Shown: one piece after another, positions 9,139-17,404 of the stretch
Numbering within the stretch: the first letter of the stretch is position 1
Layout of the letters: the number at the start of each line of letters is the position of its first letter
Assembly: GCF_000181875.2 (NCBI RefSeq)
Contig: NZ_ABJZ02000005.1
Coordinates: 62,001 to 126,000, forward strand
From: [Borrelia] finlandensis
GTDB taxonomy: Bacteria > Spirochaetota > Spirochaetia > Borreliales > Borreliaceae
Direction of reading: 5' to 3'
Length of the DNA: 64,000 nt
Notes under the pieces: generated by a model
Seen by the model: the letters and a program-made list of their open reading frames with translations, nothing else
Databases searched by the model: none
Told to the model about the DNA's origin: nothing
Made by a program: the position numbers and the translations under genes

Positions 9139-9819
9139 ATGGAGAATATATTAATTATAAAAAATCTTTGCAAAGCATATAAAAAAAATAAAACAAAAAT
9201 TCAAGTAATAGAAAATCTAAACCTAACTGTAGAAAAAGGTGAATTTATTTCAATTCAAGGAAAAAGTGGTTGTGGAAAATCGACTCTTTTTAACATGATT
9301 TCAGGAATTGATAAAATAGATTCCGGAGAGATAATATCGTGTGGAATATTTTTGAAAAATACAAATGAAAAAACATTAAGTTTGTACAAAAACAGACAAA
9401 TAGGCTTAGTATTTCAAAATTATAATTTAATAAATGAATTTAGTGTAATTGAAAATATAATTTTACCCCAAATTATCTCAGGCCAAGAAACAAAAGAAAC
9501 AATAAATAAAAAAGCTTTAGATCTAATGAAAATATTAAAAATAGAAAACAGAGCAAATCATTACCCTTCAGAGCTCTCAGGGGGCGAATCACAAAGGGTT
9601 GCTATTGCTAGAGCGTTAATCAATGAACCTAATATAATATTGTGTGATGAACCCACGGGAAATTTAGACTTAAGCACAGCCAAAACTGTAGAAAATCTAC
9701 TTATCAATACAGCAAAAAATTTTAAAAAAACCTTAATACTAGTTAGTCACAACCCACAATTTGCAAACAAAGCAGATTCAAAATACGAATTCAAAGATAG
9801 GACATTGAAAAAATTATGA
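9139..9819 (+). CDS. lolD: LolD-type ABC transporter ATP-binding protein
   Basis: ATPase partner of the flanking permeases. Motifs are Walker A (GKSGCGKST), Q-loop (VFQNYNLI), ABC signature (LSGGESQRVAIARAL), Walker B (IILCDEPTGNLD) and the switch histidine (LVSHNPQ). I chose ATG 9139 rather than the upstream ATGs at 9097 and 9127, because homology starts with ENILIIKNLCKAY, the product is then 226 residues as usual for this family, and the start follows the lolC stop by one base. The 3' end overlaps the second permease gene (ATGA). Confidence 0.92.
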   Translation: MENILIIKNLCKAYKKNKTKIQVIENLNLTVEKGEFISIQGKSGCGKSTLFNMISGIDKIDSGEIISCGIFLKNTNEKTLSLYKNRQIGLVFQNYNLINEFSVIENIILPQIISGQETKETINKKALDLMKILKIENRANHYPSELSGGESQRVAIARALINEPNIILCDEPTGNLDLSTAKTVENLLINTAKNFKKTLILVSHNPQFANKADSKYEFKDRTLKKL

Positions 9820-11066
9820 TACTAAGGCTACCAGAAATTACAAAAATTGCATATTTAATTTTCAAAAATTCAACAAATAAAATAGCTTTAATAGGTTCTG
9901 GAATATCATTAAGTTTAGTAATGATCCCATTAATTATTGTTTACTATATGTCTAGCAACATCATGACTTCTACTATTAATAAATATATTGAAAGTGAAGG
10001 ATTTTCAATGCAAATAGAATACAACGAAACAAATAGAACTCATTATTTAAAAGACAGATTAAGCTTATTGAAAAAAAAATATAATTATAAGGATCTAAAT
10101 TATTTTTTCGAGAAAAGAACCTATGGAATTATTGGAAACAATAAAAAACAAGGTGTATTAATAAGAGCAATAGAAAATAAATTCATATTAGAAAACAAAT
10201 CAATAAAATTAATAAAAGGTACTAAAAATTTAAAAAAGGATTCTATACTCATTTCAAATCAAATCAAAAATAAACTTAATTTAAATCTTAATGAAAAAAT
10301 TGATATTTTGATTCCAAATACAAAAAATGATAAAATAATGCCCAGAATAAAAAAATTTAATATCTCGGGAATAATTGAAACCGGATTAAAAGATATTGAT
10401 AATAATTTGGTATTGATTTCTTTTGAAAACGAGAATTTAATGTCAAAAAAATTTTCAAAAAGCATAATTGGACTTAAAATAAATTCCAATTCCATAAAAA
10501 ATAATGAAATCTTAAAGCAGAATTTAGAAACCGAATTTCAAGAATTCCAAATAAAAACATTCTATGAACTTTACTCAAATAAATACAATAATCTAGATAT
10601 AAGTAAAAAACTTTTAATATTCATTATGGCTTTGATTATAATATTCGCAAGCATCAATATATCTTCGTCCCTTTCAATGCTTATCTTTGAAAATAAAAAG
10701 AAAATTGCAATACTAAAATCAATTGGAATGAGTAATTTAAATATAAAAATAATATTTCTTTTGATATCGCTCACATTAAGCACTGCCTTTTGTGGAATTG
10801 GAATAATAATTGGAAATTATTTAACACTTAAAATATCTTATTTAATAAACTTTGTTGACAATGTTTTAAACTTTTTTTTAAAAATACTTGGAGAAGAAAA
10901 TTCTGAAATATTAAACTCAGAATATTATGTATCTGAATTTCAAATACATTTAAGCCTAAGCTTTGGCTTAACACTTCTTGGCCTTTATATGTTAATAAAC
11001 ATTTTAACTACACTGATTCCGCTTAACATTGTCTCAAATCTAAAAGAAAAAGAAATCTTAAGATAG
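9816..11066 (+). CDS. lolE: LolE/LolC-type permease, second subunit
   Basis: A 416-residue FtsX-family permease with the same plan as the first one: an N-terminal helix (KIALIGSGISLSLVMIPLIIVYYM), a periplasmic domain of about 200 residues, then three C-terminal helices (LLIFIMALIIIFASINISSS, IIFLLISLTLSTAFCGIGIII, and a last helix at 380-405). Its four-base overlap with lolD supports assembly of a heterodimeric LolCDE-like exporter. Assignment of C versus E to the two permeases is arbitrary. It ends the + strand cluster; the next gene is convergent 9 bases away. Confidence 0.85.
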   Translation: MILRLPEITKIAYLIFKNSTNKIALIGSGISLSLVMIPLIIVYYMSSNIMTSTINKYIESEGFSMQIEYNETNRTHYLKDRLSLLKKKYNYKDLNYFFEKRTYGIIGNNKKQGVLIRAIENKFILENKSIKLIKGTKNLKKDSILISNQIKNKLNLNLNEKIDILIPNTKNDKIMPRIKKFNISGIIETGLKDIDNNLVLISFENENLMSKKFSKSIIGLKINSNSIKNNEILKQNLETEFQEFQIKTFYELYSNKYNNLDISKKLLIFIMALIIIFASINISSSLSMLIFENKKKIAILKSIGMSNLNIKIIFLLISLTLSTAFCGIGIIIGNYLTLKISYLINFVDNVLNFFLKILGEENSEILNSEYYVSEFQIHLSLSFGLTLLGLYMLINILTTLIPLNIVSNLKEKEILR

Positions 11067-11075
11067 CTTAAAACT

Positions 11076-12374
11076 TTATTTAATCATCACATTATAAATT
11101 TTAATAGAAGAAAAATCCTTTTCAATTGTAGGATAAATCTCATTTGGGAAAATCGTACTAATTGTGAAACTCTGCTTGGATTTAGACTTTAAAAAAGAAT
11201 TGGCAGAAGAAATTAATTTGCGTCTCAAAGACCTAATGATTCTACCTTCCTTATCAATATAACCAATTTCAATCTCCAAATTTTTAACAACATCTTTTGA
11301 AGAATTGAAAACTTCTATAACAGTATTTGCCTTGCAAATCCCAAAAGACTTTTGAAAATAATTTCCAATATATTTAAATTTTAATATAAAAGAATCTGAG
11401 TCAAGATTTACACCAATTTTATCATCAACATTCTCAAAAAAATCAATGTCAATGATATCTAATACTATTTTTTTAGGATTAACATCAATAGCTCTTGGTA
11501 TGCTTGATATAACATCAATTGGAATATAAACATCTTTACCCCATTTTGCAGAAAAATCACTTTCTTTAGAAAAAATCTGATTAAACACAGATTTGCCAAG
11601 ATCATCGTAAACTGTAACTCTGTAGGAAATCTTTTTAACAGGGTGCATTGTTGAGATAATCCCAGCTTTAAGCTGATACGAATGCGCATCTTCAAATACC
11701 AAAACTTTAGCGTCCTCTATTTCTATGTAATATAGATCTTTGGGACTTGAAATAAGATTAACAGCTTCAACTACTAAATCCGTAGCCATAGTAATAGGAG
11801 GAAGGCCTTGCGATGTAAAAGAGGGAGCAAATTTTTCTTTTAAAGCCATTGCACCATTCCCGTTCATACTCATGAAACCCTGAAAAGATCTGTAAGTAAT
11901 CAAAGAAATACAAAATATCAAGATAGAGCTTATGGTTAATATTAACATCCTGTTCTTGGATTTCTTAAATTCATAATAGTCGATTAAATCTAAATCATCT
12001 CTTATTCCAAATTCTTTTGCTTGTAAAGTTACATGGATCATTTTTTTTTTAGATTCTTTAGTATTTACCTTATCAGCAACTTCTTTAAAAAGAAAAAAAA
12101 ATAAACTAAACATTGACTTGTCGTGAAGAGAATAAAAATAGATAGATTCAAGCTCTCTAAAAGCAATATCTATCTTGCCTATATCAACAAATTTTTTGGC
12201 TCTCGCATAAGATCTTTTAAAGTGAAGACCCATATTTTCAATGTCATTATCAGAAATATCTGATACTTCAATAATATTTTTAATACTCTTTTTGCTTAAA
12301 ATTTTATTTCTATGCTTCTTAAGCTTAGATAAATAAATCTTAATTCTATCTTCAGATGTTTTACTACTATTCAT
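11076..12374 (-). CDS. Membrane-anchored protein of unknown function
   Basis: A 432-residue protein. The first 150 residues are basic, apparently helical and cytoplasmic (SKLKKHRNKILSKKSIKN and later repeats of helical hairpins). A single hydrophobic helix lies at about 152-172 (RMLILTISSILIFCISLITY). The remaining 260 residues would be periplasmic and look beta-rich. This resembles spirochaete proteins with a cytoplasmic helical-repeat head and an extracytoplasmic tail, but I recognise no named domain. Its 5' end overlaps the 3' end of the gene at 12367-12687 by 8 bases, so the two are probably co-transcribed. Confidence 0.8.
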   Translation of the reverse strand: MNSSKTSEDRIKIYLSKLKKHRNKILSKKSIKNIIEVSDISDNDIENMGLHFKRSYARAKKFVDIGKIDIAFRELESIYFYSLHDKSMFSLFFFLFKEVADKVNTKESKKKMIHVTLQAKEFGIRDDLDLIDYYEFKKSKNRMLILTISSILIFCISLITYRSFQGFMSMNGNGAMALKEKFAPSFTSQGLPPITMATDLVVEAVNLISSPKDLYYIEIEDAKVLVFEDAHSYQLKAGIISTMHPVKKISYRVTVYDDLGKSVFNQIFSKESDFSAKWGKDVYIPIDVISSIPRAIDVNPKKIVLDIIDIDFFENVDDKIGVNLDSDSFILKFKYIGNYFQKSFGICKANTVIEVFNSSKDVVKNLEIEIGYIDKEGRIIRSLRRKLISSANSFLKSKSKQSFTISTIFPNEIYPTIEKDFSSIKIYNVMIK

Positions 12375-12687
12375 TGTCTTCTAATTCATCAACTTTTTTT
12401 AAAAGCCAATACGCAATATTTCTAGCAGTGGTCTTTGTAATAGAAATCCCTATAAAAGAGTTGATTAATACTATTTTTCCCTCTTCTCCACTTTTAAATT
12501 CTTTTGAAGCCTCTTCTAAAACACCTTCTTTGGTTTTTGTGTAAGCAATCTCCTCAGAAATCTCTGTGGATTCAAAAACAAGATCACAAAAAATTTCTCC
12601 TGTATTAGTTACATTCCCATAAATATTATTAACAGGAACTAATTTATAATCTTCGGCTTTTTCAAACCTATAAATTACTTCTTTCAT
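12367..12687 (-). CDS. Small conserved hypothetical protein, leaderless start
   Basis: The frame can be extended to 12723, but a good -35/-10 promoter (12695-12723) lies over that extension, so I choose ATG 12687 (106 residues, starting MKEVIYRF). No Shine-Dalgarno precedes it. The product is soluble and acidic at its C-terminus (KKVDELEDNE), with no recognised motif. It contains one cysteine. It is the first gene of a two-gene transcript with the membrane-anchored protein downstream, and is divergent from sufS across a region holding a long perfect palindrome. Confidence 0.7.
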   Translation of the reverse strand: MKEVIYRFEKAEDYKLVPVNNIYGNVTNTGEIFCDLVFESTEISEEIAYTKTKEGVLEEASKEFKSGEEGKIVLINSFIGISITKTTARNIAYWLLKKVDELEDNE

Positions 12688-12694
12688 ATAAACG

Positions 12695-12723
12695 AGTATA
12701 TCATAATCAAAAAACATAGCCAA
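12695..12723 (-). promoter_or_regulatory. Sigma70-type promoter, probably giving a leaderless mRNA
   Basis: On the minus strand TTGGCT (12723-12718) and TATACT (12700-12695) are separated by exactly 17 bases. The -10 box ends 7 bases before the ATG at 12687, so transcription should begin at or next to the start codon. Confidence 0.5.
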
Positions 12724-12761
12724 TAAACAAAATTTATATAAAAATAAATTTCAATTAAAAA

Positions 12762-12789
12762 AAAATGATTATTAATTAATAATCATTTT
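12762..12789. repeat. 28-bp perfect palindrome between divergent genes
   Basis: The bases from AAAATGATTATTAA (12762-12775) are followed by their exact reverse complement (12776-12789), with no loop. It lies between divergent promoters, upstream of both, which fits an operator for a dimeric regulator better than a terminator. Chance palindromes are more frequent in such AT-rich DNA, but 14 of 14 matching pairs is long. Confidence 0.85.
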
Positions 12790-12819
12790 AAACTTTTCTT
12801 TTGAAATAAAAAATAATGA

Positions 12820-12825
12820 TATAAT
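12820..12825 (+). promoter_or_regulatory. Probable -10 box of sufS
   Basis: TATAAT at 12820-12825 lies 42 bases upstream of the sufS ATG. The best upstream TTGAAA (12801) is only 13 bases away, so the -35 is unclear. The 28-bp palindrome lies just upstream. Confidence 0.4.
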
Positions 12826-12867
12826 AATTAAAAGCTAAAAATTAAAATAAAGGAACTTATAAGGATT

Positions 12868-14136
12868 ATGGATTTCAAACAAATAAACAGCAATGTCGAA
12901 AAGGTTAAATTTTTAAGAAAAGATTTTCCTATTTTAAATAAAAAATTTGACAATAAGCATATAATTTACTTTGATAATGCAGCAACCTCTCAAAAGCCCA
13001 AAAACGTAATTTATTCTAACGTTGAATATTATGAAAATTACAACGCAAATGTACACAGAAGCGGACATAAATTTGCAATTCAATCGAGCATAAAAATAGA
13101 AAAAACAAGAGAACTTGTAAAAAATTTCATTAATGCAGAATCTGCAAAAAATATAATATTCACCTCTGGAACTACTGATGGAATTAATACCATTGCAAGT
13201 TCATTTTTTTATTCAAAATACTTTAAAAAAAAAGATGAAATTATTCTTACAACTCTTGAACATAACAGCAATTTGCTACCCTGGGTAAATCTTGCAAATT
13301 TAGCTAATTTAAAAATTAAATTAGCTAAATTCAATGAAATGGGAATTATTACCCCTGAAGAAATTGAAAAACTTATTACAGAAAAAACAAAGCTCATCAG
13401 TATTTCAGGAATAAATAATACCTTAGGAACCATTAATGATTTGGAATCTATTGGAAAAATCGCAAAAAAATACAATATATGTCTTTTTGTAGATGCTGCA
13501 CAAATGGCCCCTCATATAAAAATAGATGTTAAAAAAATTGGCTGTGATTTTTTGGTATTTTCTGGACATAAAATGCTTGCTCCAACAGGAATAGGAATTT
13601 TATATATTTCAAATAATATGGTTGAAAAACTTCACAGCTCAAAATTGGGGGGAAATACTGTAGAAGAAATATTTATAGAAAATGAAAAAATTAAATTTAA
13701 AGCATCTGATTCTCCCAATAAATTTGAATCGGGAACCCCAAATATTGCAGGAATTATTGGACTTGAAGAGGCAATAAAATATATTGATAATATTTCTATG
13801 GATTTTATTTTAGAGCATGATAAGCAGTTAATCGAATATGGGGTAAAAAAATTACAAGAGATTGATGAAGTTGAATTTATACTAAATACAAATCTTAAAA
13901 GAAATTCAATAATATCATTTACAGTAAAAAATATTCACTCTCACGATATTGAAACATATCTAGATACAATGGGAATAGCAACCAGAGCCGGAAGAACTTG
14001 TTCCTATGTGGCATTTTTCCCAGAAAATTTAAATAAAAACCATCTTTTAAGAATTAGCTTTTATTTTTATAATACACAAGAAGAAATTGATAATTTCATA
14101 TTGGGATTAAAAAAGGTAATAAAAGAACTTTCATAA
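12868..14136 (+). CDS. sufS: Cysteine desulfurase, SufS type
   Basis: A PLP-dependent enzyme that takes sulfur from cysteine and passes it as a persulfide to an acceptor. It has 422 residues, the usual SufS length. The PLP lysine lies in SGHKMLAPTG (Lys 235) and the catalytic cysteine in RAGRTCSYV (Cys 378); the early YFDNAATSQKP motif is typical. AAGGA precedes the ATG. The sufU-like gene follows after 208 bases, and no sufB, sufC or sufD is seen here. In an organism regarded as not depending on iron, sulfur transfer for tRNA thiolation is a likely role; that part is inference. Confidence 0.93.
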   Translation: MDFKQINSNVEKVKFLRKDFPILNKKFDNKHIIYFDNAATSQKPKNVIYSNVEYYENYNANVHRSGHKFAIQSSIKIEKTRELVKNFINAESAKNIIFTSGTTDGINTIASSFFYSKYFKKKDEIILTTLEHNSNLLPWVNLANLANLKIKLAKFNEMGIITPEEIEKLITEKTKLISISGINNTLGTINDLESIGKIAKKYNICLFVDAAQMAPHIKIDVKKIGCDFLVFSGHKMLAPTGIGILYISNNMVEKLHSSKLGGNTVEEIFIENEKIKFKASDSPNKFESGTPNIAGIIGLEEAIKYIDNISMDFILEHDKQLIEYGVKKLQEIDEVEFILNTNLKRNSIISFTVKNIHSHDIETYLDTMGIATRAGRTCSYVAFFPENLNKNHLLRISFYFYNTQEEIDNFILGLKKVIKELS

Positions 14137-14161
14137 AAATTTATAAAATAAAGGTCTTAAC

Positions 14162-14204
14162 AAAGTTAATCAAAAATTATATTTTTGATTAACTTTAATT
14201 TTGG
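14162..14204 (+). terminator. Intrinsic terminator after sufS
   Basis: A perfect 16-bp inverted repeat with a 3-base loop (arms 14162-14177 and 14181-14196) is followed by TTTAATTTT-type bases. It lies 25 bases after the sufS stop. It is AT-rich for a terminator, but the stem is long. The repeat could also act on the opposite strand. Confidence 0.65.
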
Positions 14205-14309
14205 GATTAATAAGAATTGTTTTAATTTTTAAAAATATAAAAATAATTTCAACTGTATACTATATTTTTAAAGTTTTTTATTTAAAAATCTTTATATTAT
14301 CTTTTATTA

Positions 14310-14326
14310 TTGATTTAATAAATCAA
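14310..14326. repeat. 17-bp palindrome upstream of the sufU-like gene
   Basis: TTGATTTA-A-TAAATCAA is a perfect inverted repeat around a single central base, 18 bases before the ATG at 14345. TATTAT-type bases just upstream could be a -10 box, which would place the palindrome at the transcription start, as expected for a repressor site or a 5' hairpin. Confidence 0.5.
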
Positions 14327-14344
14327 AGAAAATAAAATTAAATT

Positions 14345-14770
14345 ATGCTCACTGAAAAAACTAAAAAAGAATTAATAAGGTTAAGTAAAGTAAATAATTA
14401 CATAATAAAAGTAGAAGCAAACCAGAATTTCAAACATAAATCTAAATGTGGAGACCAAATTTTATTCCAAATAATAGAAACCAATAATGGGAAATTTAAT
14501 TTAAAACATCATGCATCTGGATGCATAGTTTTACTTGCAAGCGCAAACGCTTTAAATAAATTGTGCAATAACAAACCAAAACCCGAAATCCTAAATTTAG
14601 TGCAAAAAGTGATAAACAGTGATTTTGCAAATCTAGATGAAATTGACGTAAGTTTAAAAATTTTTAACGTATTTACAAATACAAATAGAAAAGACTGCTT
14701 TTTGCTGCCATACAAATCATTAAAAGATAGTTTGGAAAGCCATAAGCCTTTAAGGAGAACTATCAGATGA
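14345..14770 (+). CDS. sufU: SufU/IscU-like sulfur acceptor protein
   Basis: A 141-residue NifU-N/SufU family protein. The four expected metal/sulfur ligands are all present: Cys 35 and Asp 37 (KCGDQI), Cys 60 (SGCIVLLASANAL) and Cys 118 (RKDCFLL). This pattern of Cys-x-Asp plus two cysteines is that of zinc-binding SufU sulfurtransferases, which accept persulfide from SufS. No clear Shine-Dalgarno precedes the ATG. The end overlaps the comM start (ATGA). Function as a sulfur shuttle rather than an Fe-S scaffold is inference. Confidence 0.85.
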   Translation: MLTEKTKKELIRLSKVNNYIIKVEANQNFKHKSKCGDQILFQIIETNNGKFNLKHHASGCIVLLASANALNKLCNNKPKPEILNLVQKVINSDFANLDEIDVSLKIFNVFTNTNRKDCFLLPYKSLKDSLESHKPLRRTIR

Positions 14771-16302
14771 AAGTCTATTCACACTCATCAATCGGATATG
14801 AAGGAGAACTAATTGAGATTGAAATAGACATTAAAAAAGGAATTTCTGGAATTGATATCGTAGGACTTGCTGGGAGTGAAATTAAAGAATCAAGAGAAAG
14901 AGTAAAATCAGCTATCAAAAATTCAAATTTTCATTTCCCCAAAAATAGAATATTAATCAATCTTGCACCAGCTGGAATTAAAAAGCTTGGAACAGCTTTT
15001 GACCTTTCGATCGCTATTAGTATTATTAAAATCCAAGAAAGCAAAGATAATAAAAATTTAGAAATCTTAATATTAGGAGAATTGCAATTAGATGGCAAAA
15101 TAAGATCGATAAAAGCGGTTTTACCGGCTATTGCACTTGCCAAAGAAAAGGAAATAAAATTTGCAATAGTTCCCTTTGAAAATTTAGAAGAAGCTAGCCT
15201 AATAAATGGTTTAAATATTTGGGGTGTTAAAGATTTAAAAGAAACTATAAAAATAATAGAACAATTAAACAGCAATATACTCCCCCCAAGAACAAATACT
15301 AAGCCTCAATCAATAATTGAAAAAGATTATATTATAGATTATGACTTTAAAAACATAAAAGGACAACAAAGGGCAAAAAGAGCAATTGAAATAGCAATTG
15401 CCGGTGGACATAGCATCATGTTATTTGGTCCACCTGGAAGCGGAAAAACACTTAGTATTAAATGTGCCCAATCTATTCTTCCCCCACTTACAAACAAAGA
15501 GCTTATAGAAACAAACAGAATATGGTCAATATCTGGGAAATTAATAGACAGAAAAATAATAAAACAAAGACCTTTTAGAAATCCCCACCACACTGCTAGC
15601 AAAGAAGGAATAATCGGTGGAGGTCCCAATCCTTTACCTGGAGAAGTGTCTCTTGCCCACAACGGAATACTATTTTTAGATGAAGCTTTGGAATTCAAAA
15701 AATCTATCCTACAATCTTTACGCGAACCTATTGAAGACAAATCAATTTCAATCTCAAGAGCAAGCTCTAAATTATTCAAATACCCCGCTAACTTCCAATT
15801 AATGCTTGCAATGAATCTTTGTCCTTGTGGAAATCTTGGGAAAAAAAATACAGATTGTTTTTGCTCACAACAAGAAATTTCAAATTATTGGAAAAAACTT
15901 GGAGCCGCAATGCTTGATAGAATTGATATTAGAGTTCCAACAAGAGCAATTAATAATGAAAAATTACTCAGCGAAACAAGCGAAAGTTCAAGTGAAATAA
16001 AACAAAGAATAATAAAAGCAAGAAATATTCAAAATATAAGATACGAAAATTTTGCAAACATAAATAAAAATTCTGATCTTAATTCCGATCATATTGAAAA
16101 ATTTTGCGAATTAAGTGCAATCTTAAAAAATGATTTGATTTACATTTTAAATAAACTCAACATATCTTCAAGAGCAACACATTCAATACTAAAAATTGCA
16201 AGAACAATCTCCGATTTAAAGGAAGAAAAACATATTTCAAGAGAAGCATTGCTTGAAGCAATTGAACACAGAAAAAACGGAGAAAATATGCTTGAAAAAT
16301 GA
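14767..16302 (+). CDS. comM: ComM/YifB-family Mg-chelatase-like AAA+ ATPase
   Basis: A 511-residue protein with an N-terminal Lon-protease-like ChlI domain (GISGIDIVGLAGSEIKESRERV), a Walker A motif (FGPPGSGKT), a Walker B motif (LFLDEALEF) and the family's CPCGN cysteine segment (NLCPCGNLG, DCFCSQQE). ComM is a DNA helicase that promotes branch migration during homologous recombination and natural transformation in other bacteria. Its role in this organism is not known to me. It overlaps the sufU-like gene by 4 bases and ends at a bidirectional terminator. Confidence 0.93.
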   Translation: MKVYSHSSIGYEGELIEIEIDIKKGISGIDIVGLAGSEIKESRERVKSAIKNSNFHFPKNRILINLAPAGIKKLGTAFDLSIAISIIKIQESKDNKNLEILILGELQLDGKIRSIKAVLPAIALAKEKEIKFAIVPFENLEEASLINGLNIWGVKDLKETIKIIEQLNSNILPPRTNTKPQSIIEKDYIIDYDFKNIKGQQRAKRAIEIAIAGGHSIMLFGPPGSGKTLSIKCAQSILPPLTNKELIETNRIWSISGKLIDRKIIKQRPFRNPHHTASKEGIIGGGPNPLPGEVSLAHNGILFLDEALEFKKSILQSLREPIEDKSISISRASSKLFKYPANFQLMLAMNLCPCGNLGKKNTDCFCSQQEISNYWKKLGAAMLDRIDIRVPTRAINNEKLLSETSESSSEIKQRIIKARNIQNIRYENFANINKNSDLNSDHIEKFCELSAILKNDLIYILNKLNISSRATHSILKIARTISDLKEEKHISREALLEAIEHRKNGENMLEK

Positions 16303-16307
16303 AAACC

Positions 16308-16324
16308 CCCCAAAATATTTGGGG
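16308..16324. terminator. Bidirectional terminator between comM and ldh
   Basis: CCCCAAA-ATA-TTTGGGG forms a 7-bp stem with a 3-base loop in the 30-base space between the convergent stop codons. It is flanked by GAAAA on the left, which gives U residues for minus strand transcripts, and by GTCTTAA on the right. The G+C is far above that of its surroundings. Confidence 0.75.
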
Positions 16325-16332
16325 TCTTAATA

Positions 16333-17385
<1,053 letters not shown>

Positions 17386-17404
17386 TTAAAAATTAAAAAC
17401 AAAT

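Noticed and set aside
11081..11110. Possible terminator between lolE and the convergent gene
   Set aside because: Only short AT-rich runs are seen and no stable stem.
15339..15779. Minus strand open frame of 146 residues inside comM
   Set aside because: Antisense to the AAA+ core; no start signal.
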